From Acidobacteriota bacterium (GTDB taxonomy: Bacteria > Acidobacteriota > Terriglobia > 2-12-FULL-54-10), in contig JACPPJ010000074.1 of assembly GCA_016191085.1 (NCBI GenBank), positions 1 to 64,000 of the forward strand: a stretch of DNA of 64,000 nucleotides. The letters are read 5' to 3'. A program made the translations under genes and the position numbers. Shown in pieces: positions 44,645-52,329 of this stretch. A model generated the notes under the pieces. It was not told the DNA's origin, did no database searches, and saw only the letters and a list, made by a program, of their open reading frames with translations. The number at the start of each line of letters is the position of its first letter. Positions within the stretch are counted from its first letter, which is position 1.

Positions 44645-45643
44645 ATGGAGCAGGCCCGCCCCACGCGCATCCAGACGCCGGAAGGAACCTCCGTCGCGAA
44701 CGATCCATCAGAAGTCCACCGCATCCTGCGAGAGTTGGAAACATCCCTCCGGCAGGTGGTTCGGGGCAGCGGTGAACCGGTGCGCATGGCGCTGGTGGCC
44801 CTGCTGTCACACGGCCATCTCCTGATTGAAGACGTGCCGGGAGTCGGCAAGACCACTTTGGCGCACGCGCTCGCGAGCAGTCTCAACTGCGTTTTCCACA
44901 GAATCCAGTTCACCAGCGATTTGCTGCCCAGCGACGTGCTCGGGATTTCTATCTACAACCAGCATCTGGAGACATTCGAGTTCAAGCCTGGGCCGGTATT
45001 CGCCAACATACTGCTAGCCGACGAAATCAACCGCACTACCCCCAAAACGCAAAGCGCGCTCCTGGAGGCAATGAACGAGAATCAGGTTACGGTGGATAAT
45101 CAGACCTACCCGCTGCCGGATCCCTTCCTGGTCATCGCGACGCAAAACCCGGTCGAGCATCATGGCACATACCCTCTGCCGGAATCGCAGCTCGACCGAT
45201 TCCTGATGCGGATTCGCATGGGTTACCCAGGTACAGAAGCCGAGAAAGACATTTTGCGGCAGAGCGTATCCGGAGCCGATTCGTGCGTCCCTGTGGCCTC
45301 GGCCGAAGAGGTGCGTCTGCTGCAGGAAGCCGTGCGTGGCGTGGCGGTGGAGGAGCCGCTGCTGAACTACATGCTCGCAATGGTGAACAAGACGCGTGAG
45401 CACGAGAGTCTGGCGCTGGGGGTGAGCCCTCGCGGCTCTCAGGCGCTCTATCGCGCCGCGCAGGCACTGGCGTTTCTCGAAGGCCGGAGCTACGCCATAC
45501 CGGACGACTTCAAGCGCCTCGCCGTTCCCGTCTTCGCGCATCGCATCGTGATCAGCAACCGCTATGCCTCCCCGCTAAAAAAGTCAGATCAGGCCGAAGC
45601 AGTAGTATGCGAGATCCTGGAAGCTACCGAAGTACCGCTGTAG
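44645..45643 (+). CDS. MoxR-family AAA+ ATPase
   Basis: About 332 residues from ATG 44645; a GTG at 44609 is an alternative start closer to the tRNA. Walker A IEDVPGVGKTT, FTSDLLPSDVLG, Walker B LLADEINRTTPKTQSALLEAM, sensor 1 FLVIATQNPVEHHGTYPLPE, and SQLDRFLMRI are all typical. MoxR proteins act with VWA or DUF58 partners as chaperones that mature enzyme complexes or envelope systems. The DUF58 gene at 11.4 kb is the only visible candidate partner, and it is not adjacent. The tRNA-Val lies immediately upstream. Confidence 0.92.
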   Translation: MEQARPTRIQTPEGTSVANDPSEVHRILRELETSLRQVVRGSGEPVRMALVALLSHGHLLIEDVPGVGKTTLAHALASSLNCVFHRIQFTSDLLPSDVLGISIYNQHLETFEFKPGPVFANILLADEINRTTPKTQSALLEAMNENQVTVDNQTYPLPDPFLVIATQNPVEHHGTYPLPESQLDRFLMRIRMGYPGTEAEKDILRQSVSGADSCVPVASAEEVRLLQEAVRGVAVEEPLLNYMLAMVNKTREHESLALGVSPRGSQALYRAAQALAFLEGRSYAIPDDFKRLAVPVFAHRIVISNRYASPLKKSDQAEAVVCEILEATEVPL

Positions 45644-45692
45644 TCTTGCAACTATCGAGATGGCTGTTTAACCTCGGTGCCGTTGTGTCCTA

Positions 45693-45701
45693 TGCTAGAA
45701 T
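45693..45701 (+). promoter_or_regulatory. Putative extended -10 box
   Basis: TGCTAGAAT, about 40 bases before ATG 45743. No clear -35. Similar to the TGCTATA boxes upstream of the genes at 6480 and 15160. Confidence 0.3.
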
Positions 45702-45742
45702 ATCCAAGTTATTTTTGGATTAGCATGGAAGGGCTAAAGCAC

Positions 45743-46120
45743 ATGCTCGATTCTTTTCTAGTACCGGAAATTGCTGTTGAGGCAAACGGTGAAAGCGCGC
45801 CGGTGGAGTTGGGTGAGCATGCCGGGAAACTGCTGCGCTTGACGCTGGCCATCACCAAGATCGTCGAACAGCAGTCGCTGGACGTGAGCGTGTGGGGCTC
45901 GGCCGATGGCGCGGAGTGGGGCGCAAAACCTTTGGTGGCCTTTCCGCAGAAATTTTACAACGGCGTTTACCAACTCCTGCTGGACCTCAACTCACATCCC
46001 GACGTGCGATTCCTGAAAGCCAAATGGGTTGTGAACCGTTGGGGGGTGGGAGATTTGAAACCGCGATTCACGTTCTTGCTGAAGATGGAGGAGCAGGCGT
46101 CCACCGTCGCCGCCCGATAA
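45743..46120 (+). CDS. Conserved-looking hypothetical protein
   Basis: About 125 residues from ATG 45743; upstream in-frame ATGs at 45725 and 45677 are possible. GAAGGG lies nine bases before 45743. The sequence is hydrophilic and likely globular, with DSFLVPEIAVEANGESAPVE, WGSADGAEWGAKPLVAF and RFLKAKWVVNRWGVGD. It has no signal peptide or membrane helix. I do not recognise the family. It lies between moxR and rdgB, 31 bases before the latter. Confidence 0.6.
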   Translation: MLDSFLVPEIAVEANGESAPVELGEHAGKLLRLTLAITKIVEQQSLDVSVWGSADGAEWGAKPLVAFPQKFYNGVYQLLLDLNSHPDVRFLKAKWVVNRWGVGDLKPRFTFLLKMEEQASTVAAR

Positions 46121-46151
46121 TGAAGCAAGTGACGTCATACGGGCTCGGCGC

Positions 46152-46865
46152 ATGAACCGTCAACAAGAATCGTTCGGAGTTCCTCCTTCTGCGCTTCGCC
46201 TCACAGGCAAGTGCCCCGTTCTGCTTATTGCCTCCTCTAATCCCGGTAAGATCACCGAATTCCGTCTCGGCGTGCGCCTGTGGGTCGAAAAGATCGCGGC
46301 CAGAGGAATAACCCAGCCTCCCAAATGGAACGTGCAGCCGGTTCCCGGCATCGAGACGCTTCCGACCTGCATGGAAGATGGTGAAAGCTTCTCTGAAAAC
46401 GCGGTGAAGAAGGCACTGCACTACAGCCGGTTCGCCAGTGGAATAGTTCTGGCGGACGACTCCGGCCTTGAGGTAGACGCTCTTGGCGGCGCACCAGGTG
46501 TCCGATCGCGCCGGTACGCGGGACTAGGCGCCACTGATGCGCGTAATAACGCCAAGCTGCTCGAGGAGATGCGCGGAGTGCCATCGGCGGAACGGGGCGC
46601 GCAATTCGTATGCGTACTGGCGCTGACCCGCAGCGGACAACAGGTGGTGGAGTTCCGCGGTGAAGTGCGCGGAGTGTTGCTCGAATCACCGCGCGGCGAT
46701 AACGGATTCGGCTACGATCCGTTGTTTGTTCTGCCGGAACTAAACAGAACTTTTGCAGAGCTCTCCACAGAAGAAAAACTTTCGCGTAGCCATCGAGGGA
46801 AAGCATTGCAAGCAATGCTGGAATGGCAGGCTAAAAATTCGCAATGGTTCCGCGGCGAACGCTGA
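46152..46865 (+). CDS. rdgB: Non-canonical purine NTP pyrophosphatase (RdgB/HAM1)
   Basis: A 237-residue house-cleaning nucleotidase that hydrolyses dITP, XTP and related nucleotides. It has LLIASSNPGKITEF, ENAVKKALHYSRF, VLADDSGLEVDALGGAPGV, RSRRYAG, GDNGFGYDPLFVLPE, and AELSTEEKLSRSHRGKAL. An extra stretch of about 15-20 residues follows the SNPGK motif (VRLWVEKIAARGITQPP), making the N-terminal half longer than usual. It is followed after 23 bases by a methyltransferase. Confidence 0.93.
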   Translation: MNRQQESFGVPPSALRLTGKCPVLLIASSNPGKITEFRLGVRLWVEKIAARGITQPPKWNVQPVPGIETLPTCMEDGESFSENAVKKALHYSRFASGIVLADDSGLEVDALGGAPGVRSRRYAGLGATDARNNAKLLEEMRGVPSAERGAQFVCVLALTRSGQQVVEFRGEVRGVLLESPRGDNGFGYDPLFVLPELNRTFAELSTEEKLSRSHRGKALQAMLEWQAKNSQWFRGER

Positions 46866-46888
46866 TTTGTCCGCCATGAGTGCTCTAG

Positions 46889-47458
46889 ATGTCTCAACAA
46901 GAGCGCGCTGTTTGGGATGAGCGCTTCCGCTCCGGCGATCACGCCGATTCCGCACCCGATCCGTTTCTGTTCCAGTTGGAGGAGTATTGGCAGTTGTTGC
47001 CGCCGCGCATTCGTGCACTGGACTTGGCCTGCGGCACCGGCAGGAACGCGGTGTGGCTCGCCCGCAAGGGCTGTGATGTTACTGCCGTTGACATCTCCAT
47101 CGAAGGCTTGCGAAAAACCCGTACCGCTGCCCAGAACAGCGGTCTCCGGGTAGACACAGCCTGCTATGATTTGGACGCGCCGCCCGACTGGCGCGATCGC
47201 TTCGACCTGATCATCTGCTTCTTCTTTCTCGAACGGAAACTCTTTCCCTGGCTGCGAGCCGCGCTACGCGCTGGAGGGGTCGTGCTTTACAAGACATACA
47301 CGGTTGACCAAGAGGCTTTCGCTGGCCGCCCTCGACATAAATCGCACCTGCTGCGCCGTCAGGAGTTGCTCAACGCGTTTCGTAATTTTCGCGTGCTGCA
47401 TTATCAGGAAATGATGAAGGACCGCGGCGTGGCCCAGATCATCGCACGCAAGGATTAA
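46889..47458 (+). CDS. SAM-dependent methyltransferase (TehB-like)
   Basis: A 189-residue class I methyltransferase. Motif I is ALDLACGTGRNAVWLARKG and motif II DVTAVDISIEGL; FDLIICFFFLERKLFPW matches motif IV. Its size and motifs place it near TehB/tellurite-resistance-type and small-molecule methyltransferases. The substrate is unknown. A perfect 11-bp hairpin followed by TTTT lies just after the stop and would act as a terminator. Confidence 0.85.
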   Translation: MSQQERAVWDERFRSGDHADSAPDPFLFQLEEYWQLLPPRIRALDLACGTGRNAVWLARKGCDVTAVDISIEGLRKTRTAAQNSGLRVDTACYDLDAPPDWRDRFDLIICFFFLERKLFPWLRAALRAGGVVLYKTYTVDQEAFAGRPRHKSHLLRRQELLNAFRNFRVLHYQEMMKDRGVAQIIARKD

Positions 47459-47469
47459 CTGTAAACAGG

Positions 47470-47556
47470 GTAGCCACGGCGAACGTATTTATCGCCGTGG
47501 CTTTTGCGTGGACCGGGTACGAACCCACAGCGAGGTAAGGCGCTCGCCGTGGCTAC
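47470..47556. repeat. Two-hairpin CCACGG repeat with 13-bp inverted ends
   Basis: GTAGCCACGGCGA (47470-47482) and TCGCCGTGGCTAC (47544-47556) are exact 13-base inverted ends of an 87-bp element. Inside, GGGTACGAACCC lies in a second palindrome. A sister element with the same layout lies at 58134-58218, and a diverged reverse copy at 18880-18946. Confidence 0.85.
47472..47505 (+). terminator. Intrinsic terminator after the methyltransferase gene
   Basis: AGCCACGGCGA (47472-47482), 9-base loop, TCGCCGTGGCT (47492-47502), then TTTT. The perfect 11-bp stem is the left half of the two-hairpin repeat, so a repeat seems to serve as terminator. Confidence 0.6.
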
Positions 47557-47585
47557 GTCTTCTGCCTGTGTGTTCTGACTGCTCG

Positions 47586-47591
47586 TATAAT
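47586..47591 (+). promoter_or_regulatory. -10 box very close to nadE
   Basis: A perfect TATAAT ends 8 bases before the nadE ATG (47600). With the usual 6-8 base gap to the start site, the mRNA would be leaderless or nearly so. It lies directly after the two-hairpin repeat. Confidence 0.4.
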
Positions 47592-47599
47592 GGTTCGCT

Positions 47600-49240
47600 A
47601 TGAAGATCGCTCTGGGACAGATCAACACCACCGTCGGAGATTTCCCCGGCAATGTTGCCAAGATGCTCCAGTTCGCCGAGCGCGCTGCGCAGGGTGGAGC
47701 CCAGTTGGTGATATTCCCGGAGCTATCACTTTGCGGTTATCCTCCCCGCGATCTGGTCGAAAAACCCAGCTTCATTGAGCGGAATCAGCGCGAGCTCGAG
47801 TCACTGGCGCGTCAAGTCAACGGCATTGACCTAATCTGCGGATTCGTCAGCAAGGCGCAATCCGAGGAAGGCAAGGCGTGCGCCAACAGCGCGGCTCTTC
47901 TCTCCGGCGGCCAGATCCGTTTTGTACAAACCAAGATGCTGCTGCCGAACTACGACGTCTTCGATGAAATGCGCTACTTTGCGCCGGCTGCGGAACAGCA
48001 GGTACTCCCGTTGTGCGGTAAACAGTGGGGCGTGACCATCTGCGAGGATATTTGGAACGACAAGACCTTCTGGAAAAAGCGGCTTTATAGCCGCGACCCC
48101 GTAGAAGAGCTGACCCACAAAGGCGCCAACGTACTCCTCAACATTTCAGGGTCGCCGTATGTGATCGGCAAGCGGCGTTTTCGCGCGGAGATGCTGCGCG
48201 CGTTTGCGCTGCGCTACCGTATTCCGGTCATTTTCGTAAACCAGGTCGGCGGCAACGACAGCCTGGTCTTCGACGGTTCAAGTGCAGTGTATGGGCCGGA
48301 CGGCGAGATCCGCGCGCAGGCTGCATCGTTTGAGGAAGACCTGATTTTCTTCGACACTTCAACTTGTGAAGGCGATATCCATCCCCAGGTGAAAGGACCG
48401 GACCAGGCGGCATTTCGCGCGCTGGTGCTCGGCACCCGCGACTATGTCCGGAAGTGCGGCTTCGAGCGAGTGCTGGTGGGATTGAGCGGTGGCATCGACT
48501 CCGCTCTGACGGCCTGCATCGCCGTCGAAGCGCTAGGCAAAGAAAATGTGCAAGGCGTCGGCATGCCCGGACCGTTTTCCTCGGTCGGTAGCGTGGAGGA
48601 CTCCCGCCAGCTTGCCGCGAATATAGGTATTCGTTTTCAGATCGTGCCGATATCGGCGATATTCGAGAGCTATCTGGCGGCTCTGCGCGAGCCGTTTGCA
48701 GGCCTGCCATGCGACGTGACCGAGGAGAACATTCAGGCGCGCATTCGCGGCAATATCCTTATGGCTATGTCGAACAAATTGTGCTCTCTGGTGCTTTCGA
48801 CGGGTAACAAGAGCGAACTCGCGATGGGCTACTGTACGATGTATGGCGACATGGCCGGCGGCCTTGCGGTGATCTCGGACATTCCCAAGACCATGGTTTA
48901 TCGCCTGGCCGAGTTCGTGAATCGCGAGCGTGAAATCATCCCGCGAGCCATCATCGAAAAGCCGCCTTCGGCAGAGCTGCGCCCGGATCAGAAGGACACC
49001 GACACGCTGCCGCCGTATGAAATCTTGGATGTAATCCTGAAGGCCTATATTGAGGATTTTGAGACGCCGCAGCAGATAGTGGAGAAGCATGGTTTCCCGA
49101 TCGAACTGGTTCGGCGCATCACACGCACGGTGGACTGCAATGAATACAAACGCCAGCAGGCCGCTCCGGGCCTGAAGGTCACCTCGAAAGCGTTCGGGAT
49201 CGGCCGCCGCTTCCCGATTGCTCAACGATACCGGGAGTAA
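47600..49240 (+). CDS. nadE: Glutamine-dependent NAD+ synthetase
   Basis: A 546-residue two-domain enzyme for the last step of NAD synthesis. The N-terminal nitrilase-type glutaminase shows the Glu-Lys-Cys triad in FPELSLCGYPPRDL, KMLLPNYDVFDE, and GVTICEDIWND. The C-terminal NAD synthetase has the PP-loop VGLSGGIDSALTACIAVEAL and NKSELAMGYCTMYGDMAGG with the deamido-NAD site. The protein ends near FGIGRRFPIAQRYRE. The 5' region has a TATAAT only 8 bases before the start. nadK, another NAD-related gene, lies at 55-56 kb. Confidence 0.97.
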   Translation: MKIALGQINTTVGDFPGNVAKMLQFAERAAQGGAQLVIFPELSLCGYPPRDLVEKPSFIERNQRELESLARQVNGIDLICGFVSKAQSEEGKACANSAALLSGGQIRFVQTKMLLPNYDVFDEMRYFAPAAEQQVLPLCGKQWGVTICEDIWNDKTFWKKRLYSRDPVEELTHKGANVLLNISGSPYVIGKRRFRAEMLRAFALRYRIPVIFVNQVGGNDSLVFDGSSAVYGPDGEIRAQAASFEEDLIFFDTSTCEGDIHPQVKGPDQAAFRALVLGTRDYVRKCGFERVLVGLSGGIDSALTACIAVEALGKENVQGVGMPGPFSSVGSVEDSRQLAANIGIRFQIVPISAIFESYLAALREPFAGLPCDVTEENIQARIRGNILMAMSNKLCSLVLSTGNKSELAMGYCTMYGDMAGGLAVISDIPKTMVYRLAEFVNREREIIPRAIIEKPPSAELRPDQKDTDTLPPYEILDVILKAYIEDFETPQQIVEKHGFPIELVRRITRTVDCNEYKRQQAAPGLKVTSKAFGIGRRFPIAQRYRE

Positions 49241-49251
49241 GCGGGTCAATC

Positions 49252-49998
49252 ATGATTAAACCAAAGGCATGGCTGTCCTGGAGCAGCGGCAAAGATAGCG
49301 CTTGGGCGCTGAAAGTTACACGCGAGATGGAACAAGTGGAAGTCGCCGGACTGCTCACAACGGTGAACACTACGCATGACAGGGTGGCCATGCATGCGGT
49401 CCGGGAAGTTTTGCTGGAAATGCAGGCCGCGGCTGTAGGGTTGCCGTTGTTGAAAGTGCGATTACCCTGGCCTTGCCCCAACGATGTTTATGAATGCCAG
49501 ATGTCCATCGCAATGCAGCGAGCGCGCCACGAGGATGTAAGCTACGTGGTATTCGGGGATCTATTCCTGGAAGATATTCGGCGTTATCGGGAAGAGAAAC
49601 TTGCACCGTGCAAGATCACCCCTCTCTTCCCACTATGGGGGCGTGACACCACAGCGTTAGCCGAGGAAATGATTGCGGGCGGGCTCCGGGCGTATTTGAC
49701 TTGCGTTGATCCAAGAAAGATCGAATCCAGCTTCGCCGGGCGAAGTTTCGATTCCGATTTCCTCCGAGACCTGCCGGAAGGAGTCGACCCCTGCGGCGAA
49801 AACGGAGAATTTCACACCTTTGTTTACGCCGGCCCGATGTTCCAATCGCCCCTAGGCGTCGAAACGGCTGACGTGGTGCAGCGCGACGGGTTCGTCTTTG
49901 CCGACGTGGTACCGCTTGAGGGATTGGGAACGACAACGACGAGGACCATGCCCGGCTTGAAATTGCCCAGCGACAGTGCTAGCGTAAACTCGGATTAG
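49252..49998 (+). CDS. Dph6/MJ0570-like PP-loop ATP pyrophosphatase
   Basis: A 248-residue PP-loop protein. It has the ATP motif LSWSSGKDSAWAL near the N-terminus and the C-terminal signature GENGEFHTFVYAGP that is shared with Dph6 diphthine-ammonia ligases. Bacteria lack diphthamide on their elongation factor, so the substrate here must be different. Such bacterial relatives are described as ATP-binding proteins of unknown specificity. It follows nadE by 11 bases and is probably co-transcribed. An adenylating amidation reaction is a reasonable guess but is not shown. Confidence 0.85.
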   Translation: MIKPKAWLSWSSGKDSAWALKVTREMEQVEVAGLLTTVNTTHDRVAMHAVREVLLEMQAAAVGLPLLKVRLPWPCPNDVYECQMSIAMQRARHEDVSYVVFGDLFLEDIRRYREEKLAPCKITPLFPLWGRDTTALAEEMIAGGLRAYLTCVDPRKIESSFAGRSFDSDFLRDLPEGVDPCGENGEFHTFVYAGPMFQSPLGVETADVVQRDGFVFADVVPLEGLGTTTTRTMPGLKLPSDSASVNSD

Positions 49999-50033
49999 GT
50001 TTTGATCAATCTAGCTAGGAGGTGTTCAGCTCC

Positions 50034-50273
50034 ATGGACACGGGCCTGCAGGAATTAAAGACTCGTCTGATACAAACTGACCAGGAATTTTCCCGGCTGG
50101 CCAGGGAACATTCCGATTACGAACGTCGCCTGGAACAGCTTTTGAACAAGCATTTTCTGACCGATTCCGAGCAACTGGAAGAAGTTACCCTCAAGAAGAA
50201 GAAATTGTCTTTGAAGGATCAAATGGAGAGAATCCTTCAGCGACACAAGAAAGACTGTTGCGTGAAACCCTAA
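50034..50273 (+). CDS. DUF465 (YdcH-like) small coiled-coil protein
   Basis: A 79-residue protein. ATG 50034 has AGGAGG at 50017-50022; a GTG at 50022 overlaps that site and is less likely. It is almost all helix, with DQEFSRLAREHSDYERRLEQL, then EEVTLKKKKLSLKDQMERIL, the typical DUF465 layout (LxxEH..L...I..L, then ..E...LKK.KL.LKD.I...L). It ends with Cys-Cys. Function of the family is unknown. It is the last gene before a repeat-filled gap. Confidence 0.8.
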   Translation: MDTGLQELKTRLIQTDQEFSRLAREHSDYERRLEQLLNKHFLTDSEQLEEVTLKKKKLSLKDQMERILQRHKKDCCVKP

Positions 50274-50454
50274 AGTGCAACGACTGCGCGCTGGGGGACA
50301 CGCCTCCACGCCGTCTTCCCTGCCGGTTAAGCGACCAGCGGGGTCCCAATGGATTCCGCGAGGGGCGTTGTTCGTTCACCCCCCTGCCCAAGTTTCCTGC
50401 CCACCGACTGCGCAGACTAGCAGGCCTCCAGGCCCTGAGGTACACTCATGCGCT

Positions 50455-50650
50455 GGCAGTGGGTCAGTTTGAAAACGGAAGGGCACGACTTCAGTCGTGC
50501 CGGTACAATTAGCAAAGCGAGGCGCTTCAGCGCCTGAGGTGCAAACCTCAGCGGCTAAAGCCGCGTCAGTACATTCCGTTTCGGCATGGCTGAAGCCATG
50601 CCCTTCCGGAATTCACGGATCAGAAGCACCGAAATTCAAACTGACCCACT
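50455..50650. mobile_element. MITE-like element carrying three-hairpin repeat copy D
   Basis: Outer inverted repeats GTGGGTCAGTTTGAA (50459-50473) and TTCAAACTGACCCAC (50635-50649) enclose the three-hairpin core (50477-50608). The 11-base sequence ACTCATGCGCT lies on both sides (50444-50454 and 50651-50661), in keeping with a target-site duplication. No transposase gene is inside. The sequence to the left is a broken older copy of the same repeat family, which suggests nested insertion. Confidence 0.6.
50477..50608. repeat. Three-hairpin repeat, copy D
   Basis: GGAAGGGCACGACTTCAGTC begins the first hairpin, GGCGCTTCAGCGCC with CCTGAGG..CCTCAGCGG forms the middle, and GGCATGGCTGAAGCCATGCC followed by CTTCC closes it. 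It is most similar to copy C. Confidence 0.85.
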
Positions 50651-50758
50651 ACTCATGCGCTTGACGGCAATGGTCCGGCAGCCCTTTCCGCTTATAATGA
50701 AGAAGAAATGCGGATTTGTCGTTGCTGAGTCCGCGAGCAGAATCACGAGACATGAACA

Positions 50759-51433
50759 ATGGTCGCTGACGGTATCCGGTATGCTGTTGGTCTGGCGGCG
50801 GTAGGCGCTGTTGCGGCGGCCTTGGGCGGGCCGCTGTGGGCGGTGCCGGAGTTGCTGCTGGCCGCGTTCGTTCTTTATTTCTTTCGCGACCCGGACAGGA
50901 CTTCGCCGGCAGGGGACGTGATCGTTTCGCCCGCCGATGGGCGCGTGGTCGATGTGAGAGAAACAGAGCTGGAAGGCCGGCCGCTCTGGAAGATCAGCAT
51001 TTTTTTGAACATCTTCAATGTACATGTGAACCGCTCGCCCATTGCGGGAGTGATTCGGAAGATCGAATACTGTAAAGGCTGCTTTCTGGTGGCATCGCGT
51101 GCCGAAGCATCGCTCCAGAATGAGCAGAATACCGTCACGATTGAGGGCGAGCGCTTCACGGTGGTGTTCAAGCAAATCGCGGGACTCATCGCTCGGCGGA
51201 TCGTGTTTACGAAGAAAGTTGGTGATCGGGTGGCATGCGGCGAGCGCGTCGGGCTGATCAAGTTCGGCTCTCGCGTGGACGTGTTCTTCCCGCACGATAT
51301 CCCACCCAGTGTAGCCATAGGCGATAAGGTGTATGCAGGCGTCAGCGTTCTGGGTTCGCTGTCTCAGGCGCAGCCAGTTGCGCGGGCGGGCAGCCATACA
51401 CCTGAACGCACAGGCGCACGATCACGCGTGTAG
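50759..51433 (+). CDS. psd: Phosphatidylserine decarboxylase (short, archaeal/proenzyme type)
   Basis: A 224-residue pyruvoyl enzyme that decarboxylates phosphatidylserine to phosphatidylethanolamine. It has a N-terminal membrane helix pair, FFRDPDRTSP, VSPADGRVVDV, FLNIFNVHVNRSP, and the self-cleavage site FGSRVDVFFP with the Gly170-Ser171 bond that yields the pyruvoyl group. The short Psd type fits this size. pssA follows 44 bases later, so the two steps of PE synthesis are paired. A C-terminal Arg-rich tail of about 20 residues is not typical. Confidence 0.94.
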   Translation: MVADGIRYAVGLAAVGAVAAALGGPLWAVPELLLAAFVLYFFRDPDRTSPAGDVIVSPADGRVVDVRETELEGRPLWKISIFLNIFNVHVNRSPIAGVIRKIEYCKGCFLVASRAEASLQNEQNTVTIEGERFTVVFKQIAGLIARRIVFTKKVGDRVACGERVGLIKFGSRVDVFFPHDIPPSVAIGDKVYAGVSVLGSLSQAQPVARAGSHTPERTGARSRV

Positions 51434-51477
51434 GTTGGTGAATTTACTTAGGCAGTGGCAGTGAATCGAGCTTTTTA

Positions 51478-52329
51478 ATGGATGCTGTACATAGTCGTAG
51501 CAAGCCACCGCGCCGCGGCGCATACCTTCTGCCGAGCGCCTTTACCGTAGCGAACGTCTTTTGCGGCTTCTTTGCACTGACGGAGGCGTTCAAGGCCGGG
51601 CAGTTGCTCTCTGTTGATCCGCAGGCCGCTTCTCTGCATTTCGACTACGCAGCCAGGGCGATCGGCTTCGCTGTGCTTTTCGACGGCCTGGATGGCCGCA
51701 TGGCGCGGCTGATGGGCACAACCAGCGCGTTTGGGATGGAGCTCGACTCGATCGCCGACGCCATCACGTTCGGCATTGCACCGGCCTTCCTGGCGTATTC
51801 CTGGGGCGTTAACGCGGTGCTGCCGCCCAACGTGAGTGCCTTCGAGCAGCTCGCAGCTGCGGGCTGGTTGGTGAGCTTTCTGTTCGTGGTGTCCAGCGTG
51901 TCACGCCTCGCTCGCTTCAACATACAATCGACTCCGTCGGCGAGCCATCGCTCCGATTCACGAAAGTTCGTTGGCCTGCCCACCCCCGCGGCGGCAGGTC
52001 TGATCGCGGCCATTGTGCATTTCGGCGGTGGTACACAGGTCTCGGACTGGATGTGGGTGCCGTTTTGGTTGGTTGTGATGCTCGGCACATCGGCACTGAT
52101 GATCAGCACCTGGCGGTATCACAGCTTCAAGGACCTCGATCTGCGACGCAAACGCAAATTTGTCGTGGTGATCGCAGTGGCCGGACTAGGCGCGCTCATC
52201 TATCTGTACTCGCAGGTCGTGCTTCTCGTAATTGCAACCACCTACGTTCTCTCCGGAATAGTTGTCAAACTCGCCCATGCGTTCCGCCGGCCTCGCATTG
52301 AGGCTCAGCCTAAGGAGCGGCAGGTTTAG
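51478..52329 (+). CDS. pssA: CDP-diacylglycerol-serine O-phosphatidyltransferase
   Basis: A 283-residue integral membrane CDP-alcohol phosphatidyltransferase. The full catalytic motif is visible: Asp72, Gly73, Ala76, Arg77, Gly86, Asp90, Asp94 in the DG..AR........G...D...D pattern. About seven hydrophobic segments follow. It makes phosphatidylserine from CDP-diacylglycerol and serine for the preceding Psd. Its stop overlaps the GTG start of the next gene by one base. Confidence 0.94.
   Translation: MDAVHSRSKPPRRGAYLLPSAFTVANVFCGFFALTEAFKAGQLLSVDPQAASLHFDYAARAIGFAVLFDGLDGRMARLMGTTSAFGMELDSIADAITFGIAPAFLAYSWGVNAVLPPNVSAFEQLAAAGWLVSFLFVVSSVSRLARFNIQSTPSASHRSDSRKFVGLPTPAAAGLIAAIVHFGGGTQVSDWMWVPFWLVVMLGTSALMISTWRYHSFKDLDLRRKRKFVVVIAVAGLGALIYLYSQVVLLVIATTYVLSGIVVKLAHAFRRPRIEAQPKERQV

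Larger units (their letters stand above)
50274..50758. other. Repeat-filled intergenic region before psd
   Basis: No gene seen. From 50400 to about 50443 there is a truncated piece of a copy-A-type three-hairpin repeat (CGACTGCGCAGACTAGC, then GGCCTCCAGGCCCTGAGG). Copy D follows with outer inverted ends and a flanking direct repeat. TATAAT at 50693-50698 may be a -10 for psd. Confidence 0.6.

Noticed and set aside
50661-50698. Full sigma-70 promoter for psd using TTGACG at 50661
   Set aside because: Spacing to TATAAT at 50693 is 26 bases, too long for a standard promoter; only the -10 box is plausible.
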